Source of the DNA: Erwinia rhapontici
GTDB lineage: Bacteria > Pseudomonadota > Gammaproteobacteria > Enterobacterales > Enterobacteriaceae
Assembly: GCF_012271765.1 (NCBI RefSeq)
Contig: NZ_VRKO01000005.1
Coordinates: forward strand, 1-64,000
Reading direction: 5' to 3'
Length of the DNA: 64,000 bases
A program made the translations under genes and the position numbers. Position 1 is the first letter of the stretch, and the number at the start of each line of letters is the position of its first letter. This document shows, one piece after another, positions 1 to 8,259 of this stretch. A model generated the notes under the pieces. That model worked only from the letters and a program-made list of their open reading frames with translations, searched no databases and was not told where the DNA came from.

Positions 1-54
1 AGCGCAGCGATGCGTTGAGCTAACCGGTACTAATGACCCGTGAGGCTTAACCTT
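1..54 (+). rRNA. 23S rRNA, 3' end only (partial)
   Basis: The first 54 bases match the extreme 3' end of enterobacterial 23S rRNA. The sequence ends with the GAGGCTTAACCTT signature that closes the molecule. The rest of the gene lies before the window. Its position directly before 5S and tRNA-Thr(GGT) genes, and next to yhdZ, corresponds to the end of the E. coli rrnD operon. Confidence 0.95.
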
Positions 55-266
55 ACAACGCCAGAAGCGTTCTGGTGGCGTTGAGAGACGCAAAAGAGAT
101 TTTCAGCTTGTTACCGGATAAAGAATTAGCGGAAACGAAAGATTTTACGCTGAGGCAAGGCGAAGCCCGGGGCGGCCCGAGGGAGCATACTGAAGTATGT
201 GACTGAGAGACGCGAGGGTGAGAACGCCGCATCAGTGAAAAAGATTCGTTTCATGCACAAAGAATT
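55..266 (+). other. 23S-5S intergenic spacer
   Basis: This transcribed spacer of about 212 nt separates 23S from the first 5S gene. It is roughly twice as long as the E. coli spacer (about 90 nt, from memory). It contains G/C-rich stretches able to fold and two copies of the string GAGAGACGC, at about 84 and 205. It presumably carries RNase III and RNase E processing signals. No gene is seen in it. Confidence 0.7.
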
Positions 267-386
267 TGCCTGGCGGCTTTAGCGCGGTGGTCCCACCTGA
301 CCCCATGCCGAACTCAGAAGTGAAACGCCGTAGCGCCGATGGTAGTGTGGGGTCTCCCCATGCGAGAGTAGGGAACTGCCAGGCAT
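267..386 (+). rRNA. 5S rRNA, copy 1
   Basis: This 120-nt gene begins TGCCTGGCGGC and ends ACTGCCAGGCAT, so the 5' and 3' ends pair as in all enterobacterial 5S rRNAs. The internal sequence matches E. coli 5S almost throughout. It is the first of three identical 5S genes in this operon. Confidence 0.98.
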
Positions 387-394
387 CAAACAAC

Positions 395-420
395 AAAGGG
401 CGACATACGTGTCGCCCTTT
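395..420 (+). other. Stem-loop between 5S copy 1 and tRNA-Thr copy 1
   Basis: A perfect 11-bp stem (AAAGGGCGACA with TGTCGCCCTTT) closes a TACG tetraloop between 5S and tRNA-Thr. It is followed by AAAATT, not a U-run, so it is more likely an RNA-processing structure than a full terminator. An identical copy occurs 275 bp downstream. Confidence 0.7.
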
Positions 421-432
421 AAAATTAAGTGT

Positions 433-508
433 GCTGATATGGCTCAGTTGGTAGAGCGCACCCTTGGTAAGGGTGAGGTCCCCAGTTCGACTCTGGGTAT
501 CAGCACCA
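433..508 (+). tRNA. thrV: tRNA-Thr (anticodon GGT), copy 1
   Basis: This 76-nt sequence starts GCTGATATGGCTCAG and ends with an encoded CCA. It contains the T-loop motif GTTCGACTC and the anticodon GGT, read from the CTTGGTAA anticodon loop. It matches E. coli thrV, which occupies the same place behind the 5S gene of rrnD. Confidence 0.97.
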
Positions 509-541
509 GTAATAAAGCGTGAGTTCGGTAAATCAAGAATT

Positions 542-661
542 TGCCTGGCGGCTTTAGCGCGGTGGTCCCACCTGACCCCATGCCGAACTCAGAAGTGAAA
601 CGCCGTAGCGCCGATGGTAGTGTGGGGTCTCCCCATGCGAGAGTAGGGAACTGCCAGGCAT
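542..661 (+). rRNA. 5S rRNA, copy 2
   Basis: This gene repeats copy 1 exactly, 275 bp downstream, with the same 120-nt length and paired ends. In E. coli rrnD the second 5S (rrfF) follows thrV. Here it is the middle of three copies. Confidence 0.98.
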
Positions 662-669
662 CAAACAAC

Positions 670-695
670 AAAGGGCGACATACGTGTCGCCCTTT
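670..695 (+). other. Stem-loop between 5S copy 2 and tRNA-Thr copy 2
   Basis: This is an exact repeat of the 11-bp stem with TACG loop found after 5S copy 1. Its duplication with the rest of the unit shows that it lies inside the amplified segment. Confidence 0.7.
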
Positions 696-707
696 AAAAT
701 TAAGTGT

Positions 708-783
708 GCTGATATGGCTCAGTTGGTAGAGCGCACCCTTGGTAAGGGTGAGGTCCCCAGTTCGACTCTGGGTATCAGCACCA
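708..783 (+). tRNA. tRNA-Thr (anticodon GGT), copy 2
   Basis: This is an exact duplicate of the first tRNA-Thr(GGT), 275 bp downstream, with encoded CCA. Both copies have intact cloverleaf pairing, so both should be functional. Confidence 0.97.
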
Positions 784-816
784 GTAATAAAGCGTGAGTT
801 CGGTAAATCAAGAATT

Positions 817-936
817 TGCCTGGCGGCTTTAGCGCGGTGGTCCCACCTGACCCCATGCCGAACTCAGAAGTGAAACGCCGTAGCGCCGATGGTAGTGTGG
901 GGTCTCCCCATGCGAGAGTAGGGAACTGCCAGGCAT
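817..936 (+). rRNA. 5S rRNA, copy 3
   Basis: This is the third identical 120-nt 5S gene. It is followed directly by the operon terminator and not by another tRNA, so it marks the true 3' end of the rRNA operon. Confidence 0.98.
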
Positions 937-950
937 CAAACAAAGAAAGA

Positions 951-978
951 ACCCCGACCGAAAGGCCGGGGTTTTTTT
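951..978 (+). terminator. Rho-independent terminator of the rRNA operon
   Basis: A G/C-rich hairpin (ACCCCGACC, GAAA loop, GGCCGGGGT, with one imperfect pair) is followed by eight T residues. It lies 15 nt after the last 5S gene and is the obvious end of the rRNA transcript. Confidence 0.9.
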
Positions 979-1053
979 TCGTCTGCTGTTTGTCGGTGAG
1001 CGACTCTTCACTTGATAAACCTTATGCTTTCGCATAGGGCTTTTGTTGGGGCA

Positions 1054-1084
1054 TAAAAAAGCCCCACCGATAAGCTGGCAGGGC
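1054..1084 (-). terminator. Terminator of the yhdWXYZ operon
   Basis: Read on the minus strand, the sequence GCCCTGCC pairs with GGTGGGGC (two G-U pairs) around an 8-nt loop. A run of six T residues follows. It lies 26 nt beyond the yhdZ stop codon and faces the rRNA operon terminator. Confidence 0.75.
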
Positions 1085-1110
1085 ATGATGACATTATTTA
1101 TGCCGATAAA

Positions 1111-1872
1111 TCAGTGTATTACCTGAGACAGGAAGGCTCGGGTACGTTCAGACTTAGGATTAGCGAAGAACTCTTGCGGAGGGGCTTCCTCCACTATCTC
1201 ACCACGATCCATAAAGATCACCCGGTCTGCCACGGTACGGGCGAAGCCCATTTCGTGAGTCACACACAGCATTGTCATGCCGTCTTCTGCCAGGCCAATC
1301 ATGGTATCCAGCACTTCCTTCACCATTTCCGGATCGAGCGCGGACGTGGGTTCATCGAACAGCATAATTTTCGGCTTCATACATAATGAACGTGCAATCG
1401 CAACGCGCTGCTGCTGACCACCGGAAAGCTGCCCCGGAAATTTATGCGCATGCTCGGCAATACGTACACGCTCAAGATAATGCATCGCCAGTTCTTCGGC
1501 CTCTTTCTTCGGGGTTTTACGAACCCAGATAGGCGCGAGAGTACAGTTTTGTAAAACACTCAGATGCGGGAACAGATTGAAATGTTGAAACACCATCCCG
1601 ACTTCGGTACGGACACGTTCAATATTGCGAAGATCGTCGTTAAGTAACGTACCATCGACGACGATACGCCCCTTTTGATGCTCTTCCAGATGATTAATGC
1701 AGCGGATCGTTGTCGATTTCCCGGAGCCGGAAGGACCGCAAAGAACGATGCGTTCACGGGGTTTAACCTTCAGGTTAATGTCTTTCAGTACGTGAAACTG
1801 TCCGTACCATTTGTTCACATTTTCGAGCGTAATCATCATCGCGTCGTCAGATGGGGTAATAATTTGAGTCAT
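1111..1872 (-). CDS. yhdZ: Polar amino-acid ABC transporter ATP-binding protein
   Basis: This 253-residue protein is the cytoplasmic ATPase of a polar amino-acid (general L-amino acid) importer and hydrolyses ATP to drive uptake. Walker A (GPSGSGKST) is at residues 46-54, the Q-loop Gln near 96, the signature LSGGQ at 149-153, Walker B (IMLFDE) at 169-174 and the switch His near 206. Length and sequence match E. coli YhdZ closely. It is the last gene of the operon yhdW-X-Y-Z, starting 8 bp after the yhdY stop codon. The nitrogen-control promoter upstream of yhdW should drive it. The exact substrate cannot be read from the sequence. Confidence 0.95.
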   Translation of the reverse strand: MTQIITPSDDAMMITLENVNKWYGQFHVLKDINLKVKPRERIVLCGPSGSGKSTTIRCINHLEEHQKGRIVVDGTLLNDDLRNIERVRTEVGMVFQHFNLFPHLSVLQNCTLAPIWVRKTPKKEAEELAMHYLERVRIAEHAHKFPGQLSGGQQQRVAIARSLCMKPKIMLFDEPTSALDPEMVKEVLDTMIGLAEDGMTMLCVTHEMGFARTVADRVIFMDRGEIVEEAPPQEFFANPKSERTRAFLSQVIH

Positions 1873-1880
1873 TTTAAACC

Positions 1881-2984
1881 TCAGTGCGGTGTACGCCCGG
1901 TGTGGAAGCGCTTTTCCAGATACTGGCTATAGCGCGACATGCTGAAACAAAAAATCCAGTAGACCAAAGCAGCAAAGACATAACCCTCGGTGGACATCCC
2001 CAGCCAGGCTGGGTCGACGGTGGCCTGCTGCACGCTGCTGAAGAGATCAAACAGACCGATGATGATCACCAGGCTGGTATCTTTAAACAGAGCAATGATG
2101 GTGTTAACGAGTCCAGGAATAACCAGCTTTAATGCCTGAGGCAGAATCACCAGCCCCTGGGTTTTCCAATAGCCTAAAGCCAGTGATTCGGCAGCTTCAT
2201 ATTGCCCTTTAGGCAATGCCTGCAGGCCACCACGCACCACTTCTGCCACATAAGCCGACTGGAACAGAATCACCCCGACCAGCGCACGAATGAGCTTATC
2301 GATAGAGCTGCCCTCAGCCATAAACAGCGGCAACATCACCGAAGACATAAACAGCACGGTGATCAGCGGCACACCCCGCCAGAACTCAATGAAAAGGACG
2401 CATAGCGTGCGCACCACCGGCATCTGCGAACGGCGACCGAGTGCCAGCAGGATGCCTAAAGGTAAGGCGCCTGCGATCCCCACAGACGCAATAATCAGCG
2501 TCAGGGTCAGCCCGCCCCACTGACGGGTTTCGACACGTTCCAGTCCCAGATAGCCGCCATACAGCAAGAACCAGACAACAATGGGGTAAATGACAGCCCA
2601 GGCGGCGATATAAGTGCCCCGACGCGGCAGCCTTTTAAGGAACATCGGTACAATCGACAGCAGACCGATCACCAGCGCAAGGTTGATACGCCAGCGCAAT
2701 TCGTGGGGATACAATCCATACATAAACTGGCCAAAACGCGCATGGATAAACACCCAACATGCACCTTCTTTAGTACAGTCAGCACGCGTTTCACCCATCC
2801 AGTTAGCCTGGAACACCAGCCAGTTCAGCGCTGGAGGGATAACGGCCCAGATGACCCAGAGGCAGAACAGCGTCAGCAGTGAGTTACCCAGGCTTGAGAA
2901 CAGATTTCTTCGTGCCCACAACACGGCACGTGACAATGTGCTGGTTGGTACGGTGGGCGTGTCATGAGTGGTAACAGTCGTCAT
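1881..2984 (-). CDS. yhdY: Amino-acid ABC transporter permease (AapM type)
   Basis: This 367-residue inner-membrane protein is one of two permease subunits of the YhdWXYZ amino-acid importer. After a first membrane segment near residues 32-50 and a periplasmic stretch come several further hydrophobic segments. The C-terminal half carries the BPD_transp_1 domain with an EAA-type loop (residues EAAESLALG), which docks the ATPase. The family is HisM/AapM. It starts 12 bp after the yhdX stop codon with a GAGAACGGG Shine-Dalgarno region. It should pair with YhdX as a heterodimeric channel. Length agrees with E. coli YhdY. Confidence 0.95.
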   Translation of the reverse strand: MTTVTTHDTPTVPTSTLSRAVLWARRNLFSSLGNSLLTLFCLWVIWAVIPPALNWLVFQANWMGETRADCTKEGACWVFIHARFGQFMYGLYPHELRWRINLALVIGLLSIVPMFLKRLPRRGTYIAAWAVIYPIVVWFLLYGGYLGLERVETRQWGGLTLTLIIASVGIAGALPLGILLALGRRSQMPVVRTLCVLFIEFWRGVPLITVLFMSSVMLPLFMAEGSSIDKLIRALVGVILFQSAYVAEVVRGGLQALPKGQYEAAESLALGYWKTQGLVILPQALKLVIPGLVNTIIALFKDTSLVIIIGLFDLFSSVQQATVDPAWLGMSTEGYVFAALVYWIFCFSMSRYSQYLEKRFHTGRTPH

Positions 2985-2996
2985 AATCCCGTTCTC

Positions 2997-4175
2997 TTAG
3001 CGCTCAATGAGGGCGATTTTGCGGTTGTAGATATTCATTAACAGCGAAATCGACAGGCTGATGATGAGATACACACCCATGGTGATAGCGATCGTCTCGA
3101 TGGCTTGACCCGTCTGATTCAATACCGTACCGGCAAACAGCGACACCATATCGGGATAGCCAATCGCTGCTGCCAGCGAAGAGTTTTTCACAATATTGAG
3201 ATACTGGCTGGTAAGCGGAGGAATAATCACGCGCATTGCCTGTGGGATAATGACCTGACGCAGTGTGACCGGATTGGGTAAGCCGAGAGAACGCGCAGCT
3301 TCATGCTGACCGTACGGAACAGATTGAATTCCTGAGCGGATGACTTCAGCAATAAACGAAGAGGTATAGATCGACAGAGCCAGCGTTAGCGCCGCCAGCT
3401 CAGGGATCAGAACGAAACCACCACGATAGTTGAAGCCACTAAGTTCCGGGATATCCCAGTGCATTGGGCGGCCTGCTAGCAGCGAGGTGAACAGTGGGAA
3501 CATAATCAGCATCACGATAGCCGCAGGCCATGTACGGCGCAGTTGTCCTGTTTTCAACTGATGCTGTTTGTTATAACGAAACAGACCGAACGAGATGACC
3601 AGTGCCAGTAGCACTGCAATCAGGAAAGGGCCGGTTCCCGCTGCATATTCAGGCCACGGGATATACAACCCACGGTTGCTGACAAACGCGAGATCAAAGG
3701 CATTCAGTGCCTGACGAGGTCCTGGCAAATTGCGTAACACAGCAAAATACCAGAAGAATATCTGCAACAGCGGCGGGATATTACGGAACGTCTCAATATA
3801 AATATTAGATATTTTCCGCAGCAGCCAGTTGTCAGACAAACGGGCCAAACCAATAAAGAAGCCGAGGAAAGAAGCAAAGACGATACACAGCGCAGAAACC
3901 AGTAGGGTATTGGTGAGACCCACCAGGAACACGCGAGCGTAGGTATCCCCTTCAGTATAATCAATCAGATGCTGGACGATACCAAAGCCAGCGCTACGTT
4001 CAAGGAAACCAAAACCGGAAGTAATGCCACGGCTTGCCAGGTTAATGATGGTGTTATGAATCAGATAACCCGCAACGGCCAGAACCGCGACGATCGCAAT
4101 GATCTGGTAAAGCCAGGCGCGCACCGCAGGATTGCTGAATGAAAAATCCCTTTTTACGGTTGGGCGTTGAGACAT
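2997..4175 (-). CDS. yhdX: Amino-acid ABC transporter permease (AapQ type)
   Basis: This 392-residue inner-membrane permease partners YhdY. A hydrophobic segment at about residues 21-42 is followed by a large extracytoplasmic insertion and a C-terminal transport domain. That domain contains the EAARSLGL motif of the cytoplasmic EAA loop, which contacts the ATPase. The family is HisQ/AapQ and the length equals the family norm. The gene lies between yhdW and yhdY in one operon, with GAGG before the ATG. No anomaly is seen. Confidence 0.95.
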   Translation of the reverse strand: MSQRPTVKRDFSFSNPAVRAWLYQIIAIVAVLAVAGYLIHNTIINLASRGITSGFGFLERSAGFGIVQHLIDYTEGDTYARVFLVGLTNTLLVSALCIVFASFLGFFIGLARLSDNWLLRKISNIYIETFRNIPPLLQIFFWYFAVLRNLPGPRQALNAFDLAFVSNRGLYIPWPEYAAGTGPFLIAVLLALVISFGLFRYNKQHQLKTGQLRRTWPAAIVMLIMFPLFTSLLAGRPMHWDIPELSGFNYRGGFVLIPELAALTLALSIYTSSFIAEVIRSGIQSVPYGQHEAARSLGLPNPVTLRQVIIPQAMRVIIPPLTSQYLNIVKNSSLAAAIGYPDMVSLFAGTVLNQTGQAIETIAITMGVYLIISLSISLLMNIYNRKIALIER

Positions 4176-4243
4176 GTTGAGACCTCAGTGACGAACATTC
4201 TGGCGTGGGCACCAGTAAGCCTGGTGCCCTGTAATCGTGGGAA

Positions 4244-5269
4244 TTAACGTACTGGTGGTGCGTACTGAATGCCGCCATTGTTCCACAGGGCATTCTGACC
4301 ACGAGCAATTTTCAGCTGGCTATCTTTACCGACGTTACGGTCAAAGACTTCCTGATAGTTGCCCACTTGCTTGATGATGTTATAAGCCCATTTGTTATCG
4401 AGCTTCAGGTCTTTACCGAAGTCACCTTCCGCGCCCAGCAGGTGAGCCATATCTGGCGTCGATGGTTTCGCCGTCAACTGATCAACATTCTTAGAGGTAA
4501 TTCCCATCTCTTCGGCATTCAGCATTGCGTACAGAGACCATTTAACGATGGTGTACCAATCGTCATCACCGCGGCGTACAACCGGACCCAGAGGCTCTTT
4601 GGAGATCACTTCAGGAAGAACGATGAATTCATTAGGTTTGCCCAACTTGATACGCAATGCGTAAAGCTGAGACTGGTCAGAGGCGAGCGTGTCGCAACGG
4701 CCGGTATCGAGAGCTTTAGCTGATTCATCAGAACGGTCAAAGGTCACCGGGGTGTACTGCATTTTGTTAGCTTTGAAGTAGTCGGCCACGTTCAGCTCGG
4801 TATCCGTACCTGCCTGGATACATACTGTGGCACCGTCCAGTTCTTTAGCGCTTTTCAGACCGGCTTTTTGATGGGTCAGGAAGCCGATACCGTCGTAATA
4901 GTTTACGCCTGCGAAGATGAAGCCCATACCGCCATCACGGGAGGAGGTCCAGGTGGTATTACGAGAAAGGATGTCGACTTCACCCGACTGCAACGCAGTG
5001 AAACGCTCTTTTGCAGTCAGCGGGGTATATTTTACTTTTCCAGCATCACCAAACACGGCTGCAGCGGCAGCACGGCAAACGTCCACATCAATACCCGTAA
5101 ATTTACCGTTGGAATCCGCATAGGAGAAGCCTGGCAGGCCATCGCTGATACCACACTGTACAAAGCCTTTCTTCTTAATGGCATCCAGTGTCGTGCCAGC
5201 ATGGGCCTGATTTGCAACCGCAAACAGCGTAGCTGCAGCAACCATCGTCGTGAGCATCATCTTTTTCAT
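4244..5269 (-). CDS. yhdW: Periplasmic amino-acid-binding protein of the YhdWXYZ importer
   Basis: This 341-residue protein captures amino acids in the periplasm and delivers them to the YhdXY channel. The start is placed at 5269, where MKKMMLTT begins a typical signal peptide ending in AHA (about residues 1-24) after an AGGA Shine-Dalgarno. An upstream in-frame ATG would add 27 residues that mask the signal peptide. The mature part is an SBP_bac_3 domain (AapJ type). The copy in laboratory E. coli K-12 is, as I recall, a pseudogene, whereas this one is intact. A sigma-54 promoter lies about 90 bp upstream, so nitrogen limitation should induce the operon. Confidence 0.95.
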   Translation of the reverse strand: MKKMMLTTMVAAATLFAVANQAHAGTTLDAIKKKGFVQCGISDGLPGFSYADSNGKFTGIDVDVCRAAAAAVFGDAGKVKYTPLTAKERFTALQSGEVDILSRNTTWTSSRDGGMGFIFAGVNYYDGIGFLTHQKAGLKSAKELDGATVCIQAGTDTELNVADYFKANKMQYTPVTFDRSDESAKALDTGRCDTLASDQSQLYALRIKLGKPNEFIVLPEVISKEPLGPVVRRGDDDWYTIVKWSLYAMLNAEEMGITSKNVDQLTAKPSTPDMAHLLGAEGDFGKDLKLDNKWAYNIIKQVGNYQEVFDRNVGKDSQLKIARGQNALWNNGGIQYAPPVR

Positions 5270-5359
5270 AAAGCATCCTGTGTGGCGAATTCGTTTTGTT
5301 ATGTTTAGCGCACGCTTTGGTGCACTTTGCCTGTCTGTGGCCGAAGCCATTCACTGCTT

Positions 5360-5376
5360 TGCAAAGGTAATGCCAG
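5360..5376 (-). promoter_or_regulatory. Sigma-54 (RpoN) promoter of yhdWXYZ
   Basis: Minus-strand sequence CTGGCATTACCTTTGCA has the invariant GG and GC of sigma-54 promoters exactly ten bases apart. It matches the consensus TGGCA-N6-TTGCA. The predicted transcription start is near 5349, about 80 nt before the yhdW start codon. In E. coli this operon is known to be NtrC and sigma-54 dependent, and rpoN itself is in this window. Confidence 0.85.
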
Positions 5377-5449
5377 ATTTGCATAGCCCTGAATTTGTTG
5401 AAAAGCGTTGCTAATAAAGGGGAGTTTCTTACAAGTAGTATTAATATCG

Positions 5450-5466
5450 CGCACCAGGAAGGGGCA
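5450..5466 (-). promoter_or_regulatory. Probable NtrC-binding site upstream of yhdW
   Basis: The 17-mer CGCACCAGGAAGGGGCA matches 12 of 17 positions of the NtrC consensus TGCACCAAAATGGTGCA. Its centre lies about 109 bp upstream of the predicted sigma-54 transcription start, a typical distance for NtrC enhancers. A weaker half-site (TGCA near 5492) lies further upstream. Confidence 0.6.
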
Positions 5467-5568
5467 AAAATAGCCGTGATGGTCACAAATAGTGCAATTA
5501 GTTTCACTATATGGAAGCAGTGTGAGGGCGGCGTCAGTTTTTGTTACTTAAATGTAAATAGTCTTGCG

Positions 5569-5593
5569 CAAACCAGCGCCCTGAGGCGCTGGT
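5569..5593 (-). terminator. Probable terminator downstream of lpxP
   Basis: An 8-bp G/C-rich stem (CCAGCGCC with GGCGCTGG, 4-nt loop) lies 25 nt past the lpxP stop codon. On the minus strand it is followed by TTTG, so the U-run is short. It separates lpxP from the yhdW promoter. Confidence 0.6.
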
Positions 5594-5617
5594 GAGAGAG
5601 AAAGAGGATAAGGAGGA

Positions 5618-6538
5618 TTAATAGAGAGAACTGGCACCGGCAGGACGGGTTTTAAAGCGGCGATGCAGCCACATATACTGATTCGGCGCACGCATAATCT
5701 CGCGTTCAATTACCCGGTTCATATACTCGGCTGCCAGCTGTTCATTCTCGATCGGGTAATCCTGGAGTTCAGGCTGGATGACCAGTTCATAGCCGCTGCC
5801 GTCTTCTTTGCGGATCAGTACCACCGTGATCAATGCAGGTTTCGCCATACGCGCCAGCATCCAGGTGCCACTGGTAGTCGCTGCCTCTGGCACGGCGAAC
5901 AGCGGGGCAAACACGCTCCCCTTCGGACCGTAATCCTGGTCAGGGGCAAACCACACCGCTTCACCCTGTTTTAGCGCCTGTACCATGCCGCGCAGGTCAC
6001 GGCGATTAATCATCGCCTTGTTAGAACGCATACGCCCTTTGGTCTGTATCCATTCCATCAGCTTGTTATTGTGCGGGCGATACATTGCCATCATTGGCTG
6101 ACAGATACCCATTGCGCGTCCGCCCAGCTCCAGCGACATAAAGTGCACGCCAATAATCAGCGCCCCGCGCTTTTCACGCTGCGCAGCCTGAAGGTTTTCC
6201 AGGCCGGTAACGCTGAACCAACGTTTCACTCGACGATCGGACCAGAACCAGGCCATGCCGGTTTCCAGTAATCCCATTCCCAGAGATTCAAAATTTCCGA
6301 CGATACGGCGTTCAAGCTGCTCAGGGTCGATATCCGGGAAACAGAGCTCCAGGTTACGGCGGGCAATCGAGACGCGGCGTTTCATAAAACGCATGGAGGT
6401 ACGGCCCATCCAGAGGCCCAGTTTGTTCAATACAGGATAAGGGAGCTGTACCAGCAGGAATAATACACTGACACCAAACCAGGTCAGCCAATAGCGCGGG
6501 CGCAGAAAGCCCCTGTGGAATTTTTGTGACGGCTTCAT
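5618..6538 (-). CDS. lpxP: Lipid A acyltransferase, LpxP type
   Basis: This 306-residue inner-membrane enzyme transfers a secondary acyl chain to Kdo2-lipid IVA during lipid A synthesis. One N-terminal membrane anchor (about residues 16-35) precedes the LpxL/LpxM/LpxP acyltransferase domain with the catalytic HX4E motif at His132 and Glu137. The run HFMSLELGGR, the CQPMMA segment and YRPHNN match E. coli LpxP (palmitoleoyl transferase, cold-induced) better than LpxL, which has a different sequence there. The gene is monocistronic. E. coli has lpxP elsewhere on the chromosome; in this place it has acrEF/envR and other genes, so the location is lineage-specific. Chain-length preference cannot be read from sequence. 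Confidence 0.9.
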   Translation of the reverse strand: MKPSQKFHRGFLRPRYWLTWFGVSVLFLLVQLPYPVLNKLGLWMGRTSMRFMKRRVSIARRNLELCFPDIDPEQLERRIVGNFESLGMGLLETGMAWFWSDRRVKRWFSVTGLENLQAAQREKRGALIIGVHFMSLELGGRAMGICQPMMAMYRPHNNKLMEWIQTKGRMRSNKAMINRRDLRGMVQALKQGEAVWFAPDQDYGPKGSVFAPLFAVPEAATTSGTWMLARMAKPALITVVLIRKEDGSGYELVIQPELQDYPIENEQLAAEYMNRVIEREIMRAPNQYMWLHRRFKTRPAGASSLY

Positions 6539-6869
6539 ATTTACTCATTTAAGCATTAAGGGCAGAGAACCTGTAACGCATAATGAAGGCAATCAGTAGC
6601 GGTACAATCATTCAGACACCCATTCAGTACGTAGGTTTAGCCACGGCTCATTTTTGGCAGTAATTTACATTCAGGAGATGTTGCATACTGCGTTCAGAAG
6701 GTGAGGGCGGCGGGCCTGCGAAGGAATTTCAAGTACACGTGAGTTTACACAGGTTATCCTGCATACAGGAAGAGGTGAGCGGGATTTTTCTTGTGCGAAA
6801 AGGCCTGTCAATCTTCACCCATTCTCCACATCACCTACATAGTATGCGTCAGGGATGATGCGACTATCA
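6539..6869. other. Intergenic region between fis and lpxP
   Basis: About 330 bp separate the fis terminator from the lpxP start. No open reading frame or RNA gene is recognised. The lpxP promoter must lie here. A weak candidate on the minus strand is TTGTAC, 16 bp, CATTAT, at roughly 6580-6607. The E. coli neighbours of fis (yhdJ, yhdU) are absent. Confidence 0.6.
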
Positions 6870-6908
6870 ATAAAAAAGCGCTTAGCCCTAAAGAGGGATA
6901 AGCGCTTT
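6870..6908 (-). terminator. Terminator of the dusB-fis operon
   Basis: On the minus strand a long hairpin (AGCGCTTA and TAAGCGCT plus inner CCC/GGG pairs) is followed by TTTTTTATT. It begins 25 nt after the fis stop codon. This is a classical strong intrinsic terminator. Confidence 0.92.
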
Positions 6909-6933
6909 CGAAACAACATGATAGCCAGGGCTA

Positions 6934-7230
6934 TTAGTTCATGCCGTATTTTTTCAGTTTCTTACGTAGTGTACCGCGGTTGATGCCCATCATCAGGGCT
7001 GCACGGGTCTGGTTGCCACGGGTGTATTGCATCACCATGTCCAACAGAGGCTGTTCTACTTCAGCCAGTACCAGCTCATACAGATCATTTACATCCTGAC
7101 CATTCAGTTGAGCAAAATAGTTCTTCAGTGCCTGTTTGACCGAATCACGAAGTGGCTTTTGGGTCACCTGATCCTGTGAATTCACGGTAGATACGGTCAG
7201 TACGTCAGAATTTACGCGTTGTTCGAACAT
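6934..7230 (-). CDS. fis: Nucleoid protein and transcription factor Fis
   Basis: This 98-residue protein is essentially identical to E. coli Fis. It is a homodimeric DNA-bending protein that activates rRNA and tRNA promoters, organises the nucleoid and assists site-specific recombination. The N-terminal beta-hairpin arms (about residues 10-26) contact invertases. The C-terminal helix-turn-helix at about 74-93 ends [14 protein letters not shown]. It is the second gene of the dusB-fis operon, 25 bp after dusB, and is followed by a strong terminator. Growth-phase and stringent control should act at the promoter upstream of dusB. Confidence 0.99.
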
Positions 7231-7255
7231 AGTTCTGTCAGCTCTTTATTTCTAA

Positions 7256-8221
7256 TTACGCAAGATTTTCGAAGTATGCCTCCAACGCCTCCAGCTGTTC
7301 GCTGGCATCCTCTATGGCGTTGAATGTGCGCCGAAACTGGTCGTTTGGGGCGTGCTCCTGCAGATACCAGGAGACGTGCTTCCGGGCAATACGGTATCCT
7401 TTGCGGTGACCATAAAAGTCGTGCAGTTCCCGTAAGTGCCCGATGAGCAAGCGCTTTACTTCAGCCAGTGGCATCGGTGCCAGCAGCTCCCCAGTGTCCA
7501 GATAGTGCTGGATTTCCCGGAAGATCCACGGTCTTCCCTGAGCCGCCCGTCCTATCATCAGGGCATCAGCCCCCGTATAGTCAAGTACGGCTCTGGCTTT
7601 ATGCGGGTCAGTAATGTCTCCATTCGCGATAACCGGAATGGATACGTTCTGCTTAACTGTCCGAATGCTGTCGTACTCAGCTTCGCCGTTGAACAAACAC
7701 GCGCGTGTGCGTCCGTGAATTGTCAGGGCCTGAATACCGCAGCGTTCAGCCAATTGGGCAATCTCTACACAGTTGCGGTTGTCGCTATCCCAGCCAGTGC
7801 GAATCTTTAAGGTAACTGGTACGTCAACTGCATTCACCACCGCTAAGAGGATAGACTTCACCAGCTCAGGGTGTTGCAGCAGCGCCGAACCTGCCATCTT
7901 GCGATTCACTTTTTTGGCCGGACAACCCATATTAATGTCGATCACCTGCGCACCTGACACTGCATTGATGCGCGCGGCTGCCGCCATTTCTTCCGGGTCA
8001 CAACCGGCAATTTGCACGGTACGAATACCAGGTTCGTCACTGTGTACCATACGCAACCGCGACTTATCGCTACCCCAGACTTCAGGGTTTGACGACATCA
8101 TCTCGGAGACGGTCATACCAGCGCCCATTGCATAGCAAAGGGTCCTGAATGGCCTGTCTGTTATCCCGGCCATCGGGGCTGCAATCAAACGATTACGAAG
8201 CTGGTGATTTCCTATGCGCAT
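7256..8221 (-). CDS. dusB: tRNA-dihydrouridine synthase B
   Basis: This 321-residue FMN enzyme reduces specific uridines in the tRNA D-loop to dihydrouridine using NADPH. It has an N-terminal TIM barrel with the [13 protein letters not shown]-type entry motif and the catalytic Cys100 in INMGCPAKK, followed by a helical tRNA-binding domain. The start at 8221 (MRIGNHQL) gives exactly the E. coli length; a further upstream in-frame start would add 34 unrelated residues. It is the first gene of the fis operon, transcribed from the promoter at 8260-8288, about 38 bp upstream. Confidence 0.97.
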   Translation of the reverse strand: MRIGNHQLRNRLIAAPMAGITDRPFRTLCYAMGAGMTVSEMMSSNPEVWGSDKSRLRMVHSDEPGIRTVQIAGCDPEEMAAAARINAVSGAQVIDINMGCPAKKVNRKMAGSALLQHPELVKSILLAVVNAVDVPVTLKIRTGWDSDNRNCVEIAQLAERCGIQALTIHGRTRACLFNGEAEYDSIRTVKQNVSIPVIANGDITDPHKARAVLDYTGADALMIGRAAQGRPWIFREIQHYLDTGELLAPMPLAEVKRLLIGHLRELHDFYGHRKGYRIARKHVSWYLQEHAPNDQFRRTFNAIEDASEQLEALEAYFENLA

Positions 8222-8259
8222 GAAAAAAAAGTGACCATAGTGTGTCCGCAAGGCGGCGT

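Larger units (their letters stand above)
260..943 (+). repeat. 275-bp tandem repeat, about 2.5 copies (5S/tRNA-Thr)
   Basis: A unit of 275 bp containing a 5S gene, a hairpin and a tRNA-Thr gene is repeated head to tail. The second copy starts near 535. A third partial copy near 810 contains only the 5S gene, and sequence identity stops just after its 3' end. The copies look identical base for base, which suggests a recent unequal crossover or ongoing gene conversion. Confidence 0.95.

Noticed and set aside
266-729. Identical 62-codon open frames repeated in the 5S region
   Set aside because: They run through 5S rRNA and tRNA-Thr genes; the repetition comes from the tandem RNA genes, not from coding sequence.
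260-943. Tandem repeat considered as a CRISPR or satellite array
   Set aside because: The unit is 275 bp, contains 5S and tRNA genes and has no spacer structure.
5314-5340. Second NtrC-like sequence (TGCAC-N6-GTGCG) near yhdW
   Set aside because: Half-site spacing is one base short and the site lies downstream of the predicted transcription start.
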